A DNA stretch of 64,000 nt from Mesaphorura yosii (Eukaryota; Arthropoda; Collembola; Poduromorpha; Tullbergiidae), in contig WIXG01000395.1 in assembly GCA_009869945.1 (NCBI GenBank), positions 1 through 64,000 of the forward strand. Direction: 5' to 3'. Positions 14,561 through 25,441 of the stretch are shown piece after piece. The first letter of the stretch is position 1. Each line of letters begins with the position of its first letter. A program made the position numbers and the translations under genes. Below the pieces are notes generated by a model. It saw only the letters and a program-made list of their open reading frames with translations. It did no database searches and was not told the DNA's origin.

Positions 14561-17480
14561 TTACTGGAACATGCCACCACCGTTACCGCCGCGGAAACCG
14601 CCACGACCCGCAACCGACCCACGCCCGACACCTCCCCTTGGACCCTGCATGGACGGAGGGTAACGCTGATTCATGAACGAATTCCCACCATCGGAACGAA
14701 CTCCTCCGTCGTTGCGGTTCCCGAAACCAAACTGACGACGATCACGGCCACGATCGCCTTGACCACGGAATTCTCCTGGAATACACAATCAAAAGAAGCA
14801 AACGAATTAGTGGCTAATCTCTTCATCAATCATCAGCATTTGTTTAAAAACTTTGGGTAACTTGAGTTAATAAATAAAATGTACATTTATTGTCACCTAC
14901 CATATATATTGTCACCGCGGTCGTAGCGCGGACGTCCGTCGTAATTCGACTCGTGGGGTTTGCCATTGAGATTGCCACCTGGCTTTTGGTACTGATTTGG
15001 AGAGCCACGATAGCCGTTGTTCACCGGGACGGCCGCTGGTTGACGGCCACGATTGTGATACTGAGCGCGATCGCCATCGCGCCGATTTTGAAATTCAAAG
15101 TCTATTCCTGATCCTATGAGCAAAAGAAGCATGGAATTACTTTTCAGCGTTTTTAATTGTGCTCGCAAGGTGCAATTTGTCGTTCTTGCCTTCAGCCTCG
15201 TTGAGCCCAGCGTTGTTTGCCGGCCCATCTCCGAGTTTTGACCACTCTTGAGTCGCCGTCACCGGAGGGGCTGGCGGCGGGTTGGTCCAGTTGTCAATGG
15301 TCTCCTCCTTCAACGACAAGCTGTTCAAGTTAACGTCGCCACCGCCACCGCCGCCTCCGTGCGTCATCATTGGCGCCTGGCTTTGGCCGTGATGCTGCTG
15401 TTCGGTTCGGGAGACCGGGTTGAAGCGAGATGCCGAATTTTCATGAGAGACAATCGGCGCTGTGTAGGAAACAGCAACCACGGCAGGATCGACCCGAGTT
15501 AAATCCATTTGGGTCTCCAGAGTGTAGGCGCGCTGAAATAAGACAACGTATAATCAGATTAATTAATTCACAACTTCATTAATAATCAGCTCTACTGTCC
15601 TATCTTAGACCTCTAAACTAAACTTTAGTTCAAGTTCTCAACTTGTTTTGTATTAGTTAGTGTTTAGCTTTGCAATAATTTTTTAGCGTTCTATTAATTT
15701 TGCATTTCACTTTTAACGTTGCATGAAAAAGTTTTAAGGTTGTATGAATTTTGCATTAATTAATTTTTGACTTTGCAGTAAAACAGGCTCGCTATAAAAT
15801 GTTAACGTCCTATTAAGTTGCAGTAATTAATTTTAGTGTGTTAAAAATTTGGGAGTATTTAACCGTTAACTTCGCATTGATTAATTTTTAAGGTTCCATT
15901 AATTTTGTCTTGATTAAATTCTAACTTTGCATTAAATAATTTCTAACGCTGTACTAATTTTGAATTCAATGTTTTAACTTTGCAACAAATAATTTAACAG
16001 TCCGTTAATTTTGAATTAATGAAGTTTTATTTTACAGTGAAGTTCGTCTTACTTCACATTAATCGATTTTAGCTTTGTATAATTTGGCTCTGACTCTAAT
16101 TGGCAATTTTAATTTAGAGATTAATTCTTCATTTCAATTTAATTGTGTCAACTCACCAAAGTCTCCTTAACTTCGGTCGCTGAAGAATCTTTGAAAGCCC
16201 GAGCAGTTTGAGCATCTGCGATAGCCTTTTTCTCCTTCTCTTCTTGTTCCTTCTTCAAGCGGCGTTCGGAAGCGCTAGCAGACTTGAAATACTCCGACTT
16301 TGACAACTCGAGCAGCAGCTCCTTTGCTTCTTTGTAGGTCATGTTGCCGCAAACAGTCTTCGTTTGTTCATCTAAATGCCGACAACAACAGCAATGTGAA
16401 TAATTAGAATTGGAATTACTCGTGAATTCAATAAAATGATGCTTCCGTCTTCCGCATTCCGTGTACTGATTCTTTACTCACCGATCAGACTCGTAAGGCG
16501 CTCGGTAGCCATCTCCAGATTGCTGTCATCCCACAAGTTGGCGTCGACCGTTACAGATTGCAGTTCAGTCAAGCAGTTGAGTTGGTCTTCAGAAAGTTTC
16601 ACCGCACCGTTCTTGCCTTCACTAAAATCCCGGCGTGTTTCCTCAGACGTCTGGTGTATCATAAATAATTAGCAAATATTAGCTTCCCTGATTTACAATG
16701 CATTTAGAAAGTTAAGATTCAATGTGTTCAGTCTCACCAGCTCGCGGAGAATCGAGATGAACGTCACCACCAATTTCGATCTTTCCAAGCTGGCTGCCGT
16801 TCGTTCTTTGGCTTCCTTTGTAAGTTGTTTCTTGAGAGAGGCTTGCGATGCTTCGATCGTCTCCTTGAAGGCCTTTTCCAGTTCCTTTGCAAAGTCCAGT
16901 TGGCTTTTAACATCCTGATACTTCGAGACCGCCTGGAGTTGATCCGCATTCAGCTGTTTTCCGTTTGCCTGCTCCGCCTTGTAGCCGTCCAACTTAGTCT
17001 GCAACAAAAAATCATTGGCGTTGGGATAAATTGCGAAATAATCAAATCATGCAACCGTTGGGATGGCTGGAGCTGACAGTCTAAGCAGTAAAGTGAATTT
17101 AACAATAAATATAATTAATTCCTCACCTTTCTCTTTTCTAGGTTTCTGATCTTGTGTTCCAGTTGTTTGACGACGGAATTGTCCAGCGATCCCTCGAGGG
17201 AAGCGAGGCCAGTCAATTGGTCGTCCGATCCGTGGTTGTTTGGCAACTGGTTGACTCCCTTGGAGCCATGAGATGACTTGCGCAGAACTGCCTGTTCGAC
17301 CTTTGAGTTATTAGTTTTGGTAGTTTCATCGGTGGTGTTGTTAATTTCATCTTCTGCAGGCAGCTTGGTAGCTGCTCCTCCGGTGGGATCGGGTCGCTTG
17401 CCCTGTCTGGCCGCCTTTGACCCCTGTTTTCCATTTTTGGTGGTTTGACCACCACTCGCCGATGTTGAAGCCGAAGGCAT
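14561..17480 (-). CDS. capr: Caprin homologue, RNA-granule protein
   Basis: Minus-strand coding exons are 17480-17127, 16998-16738, 16650-16482, 16371-16157, 15532-15141, about 15113-14901 and 14775-14561. Residues 1-110 are basic and low complexity. The conserved helical HR1-type domain runs over exons 1-4: KQLEHKIRNLEKRK, LDGYKAEQANGKQL, then VCGNMTYKEAKELL, which parallels the VCGTTYKVLKEIV segment of vertebrate caprin-1. Exon 5 holds a glycine run and WTNPPPAPPV. Exons 6-7 end in RGG-type repeats (GRGSVAGRGGFRGGNGGG) typical of caprin RNA binding. Caprins act in cytoplasmic mRNP granules with G3BP and FMRP and affect translation. Exons 1-5 join in frame, as do 6-7. The 5-to-6 join does not: the apparent gap is 27 bases and the phases disagree, so exon 5, exon 6 or the assembly is misread there. 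The start is the first ATG of a well-formed exon. Confidence 0.93.
15640..16080. repeat. AT-rich degenerate minisatellite filling caprin intron 4
   Basis: A unit of roughly 22-25 bases, approximately TTAACTTTGCATTAATTAAT, recurs with substitutions and small gaps through most of the intron between exons 16371-16157 and 15532-15141. Examples start near 15700, 15746, 15871, 15923, 15975 and 16015. The intron is 624 bases, while the other caprin introns are about 110-130, so the repeat accounts for most of the extra length. Confidence 0.65.
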
Positions 17481-18872
17481 CTTCTCTGATTTGCTATTAT
17501 TGAAATCGATCGGCTGGAATTTCTGAGTTCGTGGAATGCGTGACTTCCAGTGAGGAATAAGTTACCGACTGAATAGATAACGAATGATTAGATTAGGTTA
17601 AATTAAGAGCGAATGATTAAAATCGTAGCGTAGCGAAATTGGCTGCGTGGACGATGAATGAGAGAGTGTCATCGAGTGGGCACGGAGAAGCGACGACGGT
17701 GAATCAAGTCAAGAAGCAGCACGGGGAATCGCATGCAGAAAAAATCAACAACAAACTTCACACGCATCGGAGTCAGTCCACCCGACGACGACCAAGCGAG
17801 CGAGCACATTTCCACTGCCACTGCCATGACTCGCCATGTTGCATGTGCTCGGCTCTCGCCAGCTGCAGCTGAGACCCAGCAGGATCAGCAGCAGGCGCCT
17901 GGCGCCCACTTTCCCTTTCAACAGCATACTGGCGCCACGGCGCATTGGGTCTTGCGTGTTGCGTTGCTCCTCGCACACATTTTATTGCCGGGGCTGGGCT
18001 ATTACAAATTACATGTATTTCGCGAATGTATGTATGGAGTGAGTCCATCGGATGCCTTTCTTGCTCGTCCTATCCTTCCTTTCTTCTTGGTAATGAACTT
18101 GGTCGCTCTTGCCTCTGCTTCTGTCTTTGCCTCGTCTGTATTGTGTATTTGCTTTGCTTTGCTTTACTGTACTGCTTGATAGGCCAGGCCGACTCGAGCC
18201 TTGGCGAAGAGAGGGCGCCTACGACCTATCTGCTTTGTCTCCTTGCCCAAGTGTAGTGTAATGAGCCCGAAATCAACTAACTGCGCTGCGCGTTCCTTTC
18301 GCTGGGCATAAAGGGGCTTGTAAAGCCCGACTCGAAGTTACCCGACCTTCCTTCCAGGACGAATGCCTACGCACGGCGACCGGCGACGCGACGGATCCTT
18401 CGCTCATTCGTGGGTTCGTGGTTCAAATTCGACAAATGCTCTCATGGGGCGATTCGAGCCAATTATTTCATGTTTTTGCAGATACACTCACGCACTGGCT
18501 CGACTTGTTTCCGACGCATGTCGTGAGCTTTCGTCGTCGGGACGAGAAGAGAGGCAATTTTTCAACAAGAGCGAAACTTGGGAACTGAAATTCAGCAGCA
18601 TTTTGCATTTTATTTTGTGTTTCGATCGGTTTAGCAACCGAAATCGAGTCCGAAGTGTCGATTGAGGGAAAGGTTTCGGGCTACGGACGTCCGAAAGGAG
18701 GATTTTGTGGAGATTTCAACCTTGAGGCTGGTTCGCGCGTTGCGTGCTGCGCAGAAATATTTTTTTCCGTCGTCAGTCGTCCCCCACGGCCGCCACCATT
18801 GCGTTCATAGATGATTGGGCCCCGCATGTAGCCATCCAAGGCTCGCAGGGGGAGGGCGGAGGGTTTGGGGGC
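17481..18872. promoter_or_regulatory. Head-to-head region between caprin and CNOT2
   Basis: Caprin starts leftward at 17480 and the first in-frame CNOT2 ATG is at 18873 rightward. The approximately 1.4 kb between them should contain both promoters and leader exons. An in-frame stop at 18723-18725 precedes the CNOT2 ATG. The open frames here match nothing I recognise. An additional short coding exon for the CNOT2 N-terminus may be hidden here. Confidence 0.5.
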
Positions 18873-21800
18873 ATGAACAGAGGAGGCAATTCTTCGTCCA
18901 TGGGAGGCCACATCACACCGACCTTCGGTCACAACCCGGGAGCCTCCATGTTCACGCCAAACTACATCGGAGGGGCGCCGCTGTCCCCAAACAGGGGCCT
19001 CTCGCAGTTGTCAGGGGGCTCGGCGCCTTCGAGCATCGCCAGACCGCCGTTTGGCATACAACGGCATCACGATCGCCGCTCCATGCTGGGCGTCGGGTAA
19101 TTAAATATTTTGACTCATTCATTTCATGGGCTCCTGCATTAGTAAATGGCAATGACACCTCCTCCTTAACACCTTAACTCAATGGCCAGCCAAGTTGCCC
19201 TGCCCTGTCCTGTTCCATGCTGCTGAGCTCTGGCTGGACCCAAATTCGGCCTTTGCATTGCATGTGGAATGTGAACTCGGCTATTGCTCATTGCTGTGAC
19301 TGTGGCTGTTTGTGGCACGGTTAAACAGCACGTACTATTACGAGTATAACAACTGGATAAGTCGAATGCAATGAACATGAACGGACAGGCAGTGGACCCG
19401 ACTCGTCGATTCTCGTAACGCGCCACTGCACTGTCTGAGTTTTGGCTCGTTTCATTGAACCAACAACCTCACAATTTCGTAATTCCATTCATTCCTTCGC
19501 TGTAAGACAACGATACGGCAACTCGTATGATTTATTCTTCATTTTATCTTCTCGATTTTACTACTCGAAATCAGTGATAAGTGATTAGCAAATTCTAAAG
19601 TAAAGTAACTGCGTAAAAATAAAGTAATCATTCATTCATTGACGAATTAATTCTTTAACGTTCGCCAAGATTGATCCGAAGTGGTTTAACGTAAGTTCGG
19701 GTGTGAGTGGAGATTCAAGTAGCCAGCCAAGTACACCGGCTCCCCAAGACAGTTCCTTCTCCTACAGCAACGTAGTAGCGAGGGGAATCGCACAATCTAA
19801 TCAAACATCTACTACCAGTCGATTAAATCGTCTCGTCCAGCAAATTGTGACGAGATCTGTTGCTTCAACTCCAACTCCGCGATCAACAACCAACTCTCAG
19901 CCTGCGATTAAGAAACAACTCAGAACGAATACGAGTCCCATCAATGAAAGTGAGAAGCTCATATCAAGTGTATCCTATGCTCAGGCGGTGAAGCTCACTT
20001 TGTACATTCAATCGTCTTCCAAATCGGCAACGGCAACTGCTAAAGCAATAAATCAGCAAAAAATCGGCGAAAATCCTCTTCAAGACAGAGTAAAGATGCG
20101 CACCGGAAGTATATTTTCTTCAGCTACCGAAGCAGAACAAGAACAGTCCGATATGGCTCCAGCCGATGACCATCAGGACTTGAACATGGCTGCTGCACCA
20201 GCTCCCGAAGCAGATTCAGAACAGCAGGATCTGCCGACTTCCATAGTCGAAGTCAATGAAGAAGAACAGGAATCAGAAGGAGCAGCTCAAAGCTGCTCAG
20301 AAGATCAGAATTCGGATCTGTCATCAGTTCCGTATAAGAATCATGAAGTGGTAAATTACAAATCAGTTTTTATCTGCTGTTCTTATTGCGCTTGAATAAA
20401 GATGTATTAATTGATTGATCAGCAATCGGACGAAGTTGCAATTCGTGAAGAATCTGATGAACAGGATGAGGATGGCAGTTCCGAACATTCTGAAAGTGGT
20501 CTACAACTGGAGAAGACTCAATCAGAAGTCTCAGCTCCGCAGGAAGAGAAGCAAGATGCTGAAGCAGCAGAAGCTGAATCAGTCGACTCGGTTTCATTCA
20601 AACTCGTTCGTTCTACTGCCGAGGATACTGATACTGAACAATCAGATAACAAACCAGCGCTTCCATCAGACCAAGAAAAGGTCGACTTGGCTGCTACATC
20701 TTTGAAGCCGCGTGAGCTGTTGCTGAAAATTTCTTCCACAGAACCAGTTCAAGAAGCTGAACAAGGTCCAGCTCCAGAACCGCCTATGCCGCCCGCTGAA
20801 ATACTGAAGGGGCCTTCAACTAAGAAGTTCAATTTGCAACAGGTCAAAAATGCAAGACTGGCTGGCGGAGAACTATGCCCAGTCAATGTGAATCCTCGGC
20901 CCCAGCCCGTTGGTCCACGACTGCGGCTTATTCCACCAATCTACGTGAGGGATGTAATTCGTCAGCAATTGCAACAACAGGCTGTTAAACCACTAGCACC
21001 CCTAACAAACGTGCAATATCCGCCACAATCGGTTTTCAATGCACCAGGGTATCCGTATCAGTACGTGTACCCCACCCCCACGTACCCACCAGTGTACCCG
21101 ATGCATTTCCAGGCACCAATGCAATATGGTGCTGTGCAGTATATTCCTCCTCAACCGGCCTACGTTGGTCCTGTCCAGTTTGTCCACCGGGCAGCTCCAC
21201 TTCCACAAATAATACAGCCACAGGCAGTGAGGGCTGTATCAGCCGCAGCTTTACACAATCAACACCAGTGGGGCCATTTCATGAACCAGCAGCAGCAGCA
21301 GCTCGGAGGAGCCTTCGTCCAACCGCTAGGCAACAATCAGCAACATCAGTATTGGCCATGGTCGTATCCTGCTCAAGACCAGCAGCAAGTTGAGCAGTTC
21401 GGACAGTTTCCTAGACCCTCTGCTCAAGTCCAGCCGAATCAAATTGAAGACGAGTCTTCGGATGATGATACACAGCAGCCTTGTTGCAGCAAGTCTTTGA
21501 ACGTCAACGAGCGGGTCCCATCGCCTCCACAGGCGCAGCTACCATCACCACAACGCGCGGCTAATCAAGAAATACACCTGATTACCGTCGACCACCTGAG
21601 TGAAAATATTGATAAGATCCTCGCTGAGATATCTTCAACATCTTACAAAAAAGATTATGATCCGTTGTTTGAATCGTGTTGGACCCCGAGATTACTCGAA
21701 CTTTCACAATCATCATTTGGACTGAATTTTTCCAAAAGATACGGTTATCCTGAGCCGTTTGCACATCTGCCTGGTCCGGAAACTAATTATAAAAAGCAGC

Positions 21801-24235
21801 CTGTCAAGAGAAGAGGAAGACGCAGGCGCGTTCCATTCTCGGAAATAAATCAACTGGATTCTCGTCCGAAAGTCGACTCATCTGCACCAGTGAGGCGCTC
21901 ACTGCCTCCCCTTTTGGCTGCGAAATCCCAGTCCAGCCCAGGTGGACTCTGCGGCGCTGCTGGTGGTGGAAAAGGAAATCTGCCAGGAGATGCATCAAGG
22001 CGAACTTACACAAGTTATGCTGAAGCAGCCAATTCAAGAGCTCCACGGCCCCCACCAGGCTTCAGCACTGATGAGCAGGGAGGAGGAGACCGAGGACAGA
22101 GACGTCCTCAACGATCGCCGTCGCCGCCGCCTGGTTTCCGCCGAGAGGATAGACAAGCAGCTCGGGGACAAGATCTAGGATTCCAGAGAGCAGGACAACC
22201 AAGCGTGGCTAACAACTTTATTAATCAATTGCTGGAGTGGGAAAACGAGAGATACAACCCCGCTCGTGTGGTGGGGTATCCGATCCTTCAAGACGTTGAT
22301 CTTGCAACCTTCAGAGCTGATTTGATGGCGCCTCGCGAACAGCAACCAAACTGCACCACGGTGATCGACTTCATTCGGACTTTCCATCCTTGTAACAGCA
22401 GCGAAGAAGAAGTTATGGAGATTCTTATTGGATACGCATCGAAATTAGTTTGCACCTGCGGCGCTCCTTTGTTTAGCGAAGTGCACTCTGAAAATTGTAA
22501 TAGGTGAAGGGCAGATTATTTTCTGAAATATCTATTATTCCATGTAAGCTCTCACATCTCCTTTCGTGCCTTGCTAAGGGAAGCATTCATAAAATTCTGT
22601 GTATCTAATATTAAGTTGTCCTGAAATAAAGGCGTATAAAAAATGATTGTTTTCGTTCATACTTTATGCATTCAATTTATTCCGTCGCTCTACTGGTGAC
22701 TGGTGCTAATTTGACCTGTTTGTTTCAGTCTGGGGCCGATGGGCGGAATGAATGTGCTTGCAACTGGTCTCATGGGCGGAGGACGCTCCGGACAGAATCC
22801 ATACGGAAATCCTGGCGACCATCACCCAGCGATTCTCGACCCGACTGAGTTTCCGTCGCTTACCAGCCGAAATTTGGGCCAAGGCGATTCCTACCATCAA
22901 AGCCTGCCGTCGAGACCTTATGGTTAGTTAAACTCATGCGCGTACCGCCTCGGCGGCCCTCTTTTGATCTCCAACTTCACTTTCTTAGCCAGCTCTCAAT
23001 TTCGCGGAGTCACTTGAGCGACACAGCCCGCATTGTCCTTTCGTAGAACTGAATCTCAATTAATTTCGATTTTGGCATTTCTTAAAGATTAAATTAATTG
23101 TTGAATAATTGGCACTTAACGCTTAACGACTGCTCATCGATTTTTCCTAGCGTTTAGCTCGGTTGGATTGTTAGCTGGTGCTTAATTTGGTTTAATGCTT
23201 GTTATTCGAGCAGTCGGGATGGTTAAGCAGCCTCAGTCGGAGCACACACCATTCACAATGAGTTCGGAGGACTTTCCAGCCCTGCCAGGAACCGTCCCAC
23301 CGCCGTCATCGATGGACCAAGCGTCGGGGAAGTCTGTGTCCAACTCAGCGCAGAATGACGACATGAAGGGCCAGGACAAGAATCATCTCAAACGGGGCAT
23401 CCTGACAAGTCCCGAAGGTACGATACTCGAGAACCTACCTTTTTTCGAAGCGATTATTGTAAGGTCAATAATAAAATCAAACTAAATCCCATTCTGCCTT
23501 TTTCAGGAAGGGTCACGAATATTCCAGCTTCCATGGTCAACGATCAGTTTGGAATGGTTGGGCTCCTGACGTTCATTCGTGTTGCTGAATCGGATCCTAA
23601 TTTGGTCTCACTCGCCTTGGGCTTCGATCTGACTGCCTTGGGATTGAATTTGAACGCGACGGAGAGTCTGTATCCGACGTTTGGCGGGCCGTGGAGCGAG
23701 GGACCCGTTCGGGCGGAAGACATCGACTACCCGGTTCCATTGGAGTATAACATCAGTGACCAGCTGCGCCTCGGTCAAGAATTTGTAGCCTCGATTAGGT
23801 AAGCCAAGCCAGCCCACAACATCCTCCTTTTAATTAATTATTGCCTTACCCGATTTTGAATGCAGTAAATGAATAATATTTTAATATTCTTGTAAATTTC
23901 ACAGAGACAAATTGGCCCCACTGAAGCTCCAACGCTACAAGGACGAACTGCTTTTCTACATCTTCTACACGTATACTGGAGACGTCTTGCAACTGTTGGC
24001 GGCGAACGAGCTGTACAACCGTGACTGGCGTTACCACAAGGAGGAGAAAATCTGGCTGTGCAGGGCTCCCGGGGTGCAGGCGATCGAGAAAGGGAGCACC
24101 TTCGAACGTGGCACGTACTACTTCTTCGATCCAATCAGTTGGCGCAAGGTGGCTAAGGAGCTTCATCTGGAATACGATAAGCTGGAGGAGCGCCCAAATG
24201 TCCCACCGCACTTCCTGCATTCGTACCTTTCCTGA
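18873..24235 (+). CDS. CNOT2: CNOT2, CCR4-NOT complex subunit 2 (NOT2 box protein)
   Basis: Five coding exons join in frame: 18873-19096, 22729-22922, 23214-23417, 23507-23798 and 23905-24235. They give about 414 residues. The N-terminal part is glycine, serine and methionine rich. Then come DPTEFPSLTSRN and EDFPALPG, two motifs matching the DFPALADRN and EDFPALPG pair of vertebrate CNOT2. Then YVGMVKQP, and the NOT2/3/5 domain with GRVTNIPASMVNDQFGMVGL, DLTALGLNLN, GDVLQLLAANELYNRDWRYH, RGTYYFFD and EYDKLEERP. CNOT2 pairs with CNOT3 in the structural module of the deadenylase and lets it contact mRNA-specific repressors. The domain carries a short extra segment (about QLRLGQEFVAS) before IRDKL compared with the human protein. 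The first coding intron (3.6 kb) hosts another coding unit. The true start may lie in an unseen upstream exon, since the vertebrate N-terminus is longer. The polyadenylation signal is at 24388. Confidence 0.95.
19703..22507 (+). CDS. Unrecognised low-complexity protein nested in CNOT2 intron
   Basis: Two coding exons, about 19703-20350 and 20423-22507, are joined by a 72-base GT-AG intron in phase 0 and give about 910 residues. I do not recognise the protein. Exon 1 is Ser/Thr/Gln rich and becomes acidic. Exon 2 has an acidic Glu/Ser region, then a Pro/Gln/Tyr-rich stretch (about residues 395-545), a basic run KRRGRRRR, two PPPGF motifs (about 759 and 786), and a C-terminal region with LLEWENERYNPARVVGYP ending in CTCG and HSENC, a possible short metal-binding tail. 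The motif SY(A/S)xxx occurs three times: FSYSNVV, VSYAQAV and TSYAEAA. PPPGF resembles the PPPG-phi ligand of GYF domains (GIGYF family). The frame begins at a GTG; the first in-frame ATG is 20096, so the true start is unresolved. An AATAAA at 22625 follows. Codon-level openness over 2.7 kb and a clean intron make coding status likely. Confidence 0.75.
22625..22630 (+). terminator. Polyadenylation signal of the nested unit
   Basis: AATAAA lies about 118 bases beyond the nested unit's TGA stop and about 100 bases before the second coding exon of CNOT2. The nested transcript can therefore end inside the intron. Confidence 0.6.
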
Positions 24236-24387
24236 TCGCTGAGCAGAGGTGCCGTGGCTTCAACTTCAAGTCTACAATTATACTAAGATAACGATTATGA
24301 ACAAACTGAATACTACTATAATTATACATTTCTCAGTATGCTATTCCAATACTTTGAATATGAGTGCGTTGTACTTGAAATTTCGTA

Positions 24388-24393
24388 AATAAA
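24388..24393 (+). terminator. Polyadenylation signal of CNOT2
   Basis: AATAAA lies about 150 bases after the CNOT2 stop, in a TTTCGTAAATAAATAAGC context. The stretch from here to the tRNA-Asn gene at 24675 shows nothing else I can name. Confidence 0.6.
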
Positions 24394-24674
24394 TAAGCAA
24401 TCGTAAAAGTTCGTCTGCATTTGCAGACGGCGTTCTTAATTTCTTGGAGTAAATTTCAGATCACACCTTCAAAATAGTTAATCTTGAATTCGTATTGTCA
24501 TAAATTCATAGGATGGATTTCGCTGATGAAATAGTTTGTCAGCATTCGTAAATCGCAATCATCCGCAAGAATCTCATTCCTCCCCGTGCAAAAATGCGAA
24601 ATCTCCATGCGTGGTCCGCATCCTTGCAGCCTCTGACATAAATCAGGCAATATCTGCCTCCCGTCTCTAACAAC

Positions 24675-24691
24675 GCCTCCGTGGCGCAATT

Positions 24692-24745
<54 letters not shown>

Positions 24746-24748
24746 GCG
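24675..24748 (+). tRNA. tRNA-Asn (GTT)
   Basis: The cloverleaf reads directly. The acceptor GCCTCCG pairs with CGGGGGC (one G-U), followed by discriminator G. The anticodon arm is TCGGC-TGTTAAC-CGA with anticodon GTT. The T arm is GGTGG-TTCAAGC-CCACC. Its length of 74 bases is normal, and CCA is not encoded. A T5 run at 24754-24758 gives the Pol III stop. Confidence 0.95.
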
Positions 24749-24753
24749 AACAA

Positions 24754-24758
24754 TTTTT
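24754..24758 (+). terminator. Pol III terminator of tRNA-Asn
   Basis: A run of five T lies six bases after the mature 3' end. Confidence 0.8.
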
Positions 24759-24855
24759 GCACCCGCATTTTGCACCCACTTTTCGCGTCATTTTCAGGGA
24801 ACAAAATGAAACGAGCTCCCAAAACAGAACGCAGTGCGCCACCAAAAAGAATTGC

Positions 24856-24861
24856 AAAAAA
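24856..24861 (-). terminator. Pol III terminator of tRNA-Gly
   Basis: A run of six T on the minus strand lies eight bases beyond the tRNA-Gly 3' end. Confidence 0.8.
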
Positions 24862-24868
24862 CATCTCG

Positions 24869-24958
24869 TGCATTGTCCGGGAATCGAACCCGGGTCGCCC
24901 GCGCTCTGCTCGCTCGTGACTTTGGCAGGCGAGCATTCTACCACTGAACCAACAATGC
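24869..24958 (-). tRNA. tRNA-Gly (GCC) with a 19-nt intron
   Basis: The acceptor GCATTGT pairs perfectly with ACAATGC and the discriminator is A. The D-arm part GGTTCAGTGGTAGAAT and the T arm CCGGG-TTCGATT-CCCGG are canonical for tRNA-Gly. The 5' half of the anticodon arm is CTCGC-CTGCCA and the 3' half is C-GCGGG. Between them, after position 37, lie 19 extra bases (24922 down to 24904, AAGTCACGAGCGAGCAGAG). Removing them leaves a standard 71-base tRNA-Gly(GCC). The insert sits exactly at the canonical 37/38 intron site. Its GAGCGAGC could pair with the GCTCGC of the anticodon stem in the precursor. All stems are intact and a terminator follows, so I judge it an intron-bearing functional gene. 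An insertion-damaged copy is less likely. Confidence 0.88.
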
Positions 24959-25433
24959 TCTAGTTAAGGTTTTTCACTATTTAAAGTCTATTTCAGCCAG
25001 GAGCTTGAAACCACAGCCAGCAGCGCGGAGATGGGATGAGATGAGCGAAATTCTTGTTGTGCATTCCACCGTGATTTTACTTTGCGTTGTACCATGAAGA
25101 CAATGTCTGGGTTGAGATCAGAACAACGCTTTTTGGTATCACGCTGCCCCTTCTGCAAGAAAAGTAAGATTTGATTGACTGTTTATTCTTAAACGCATTA
25201 GTGAATGCAAAATCAGCTAATATGACCATCTTTCGAATTGTACAGTGTCGTCAGAGCAGATGAGAAGCTGGCCAGCGATTTTCTTGATGGGAACTCCGCG
25301 TTCGGAAAAAGCTAATGAGAAATTCTACGCTGATCACAACTGAAAACTGCAAAATATCGGGCATCGCATACATCCATCGACGTGATAAAAGGTTCCTGCG
25401 ATTGAATTCGTAAAATGTACGGATTGCCGACGC

Positions 25434-25438
25434 AAAAA
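25434..25438 (-). terminator. Pol III terminator of tRNA-Gln
   Basis: A run of five T on the minus strand lies three bases beyond the mature 3' end. Confidence 0.8.
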
Positions 25439-25441
25439 TTC

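Noticed and set aside
15114-15140. A 27-base GT-AG intron in caprin
   Set aside because: It is too short for a normal animal intron and does not restore the frame; recorded as an anomaly instead.
18744-18872. Extending CNOT2 upstream of the ATG at 18873
   Set aside because: The frame is open from 18726 but begins only with GTG, has an in-frame stop at 18723-18725 and the extra residues do not resemble CNOT2.
24869-24958. tRNA-Gly as a pseudogene
   Set aside because: All stems pair, the insert is exactly at the 37/38 intron site and a T6 terminator follows. I kept it as a gene and left the pseudogene option in the finding.
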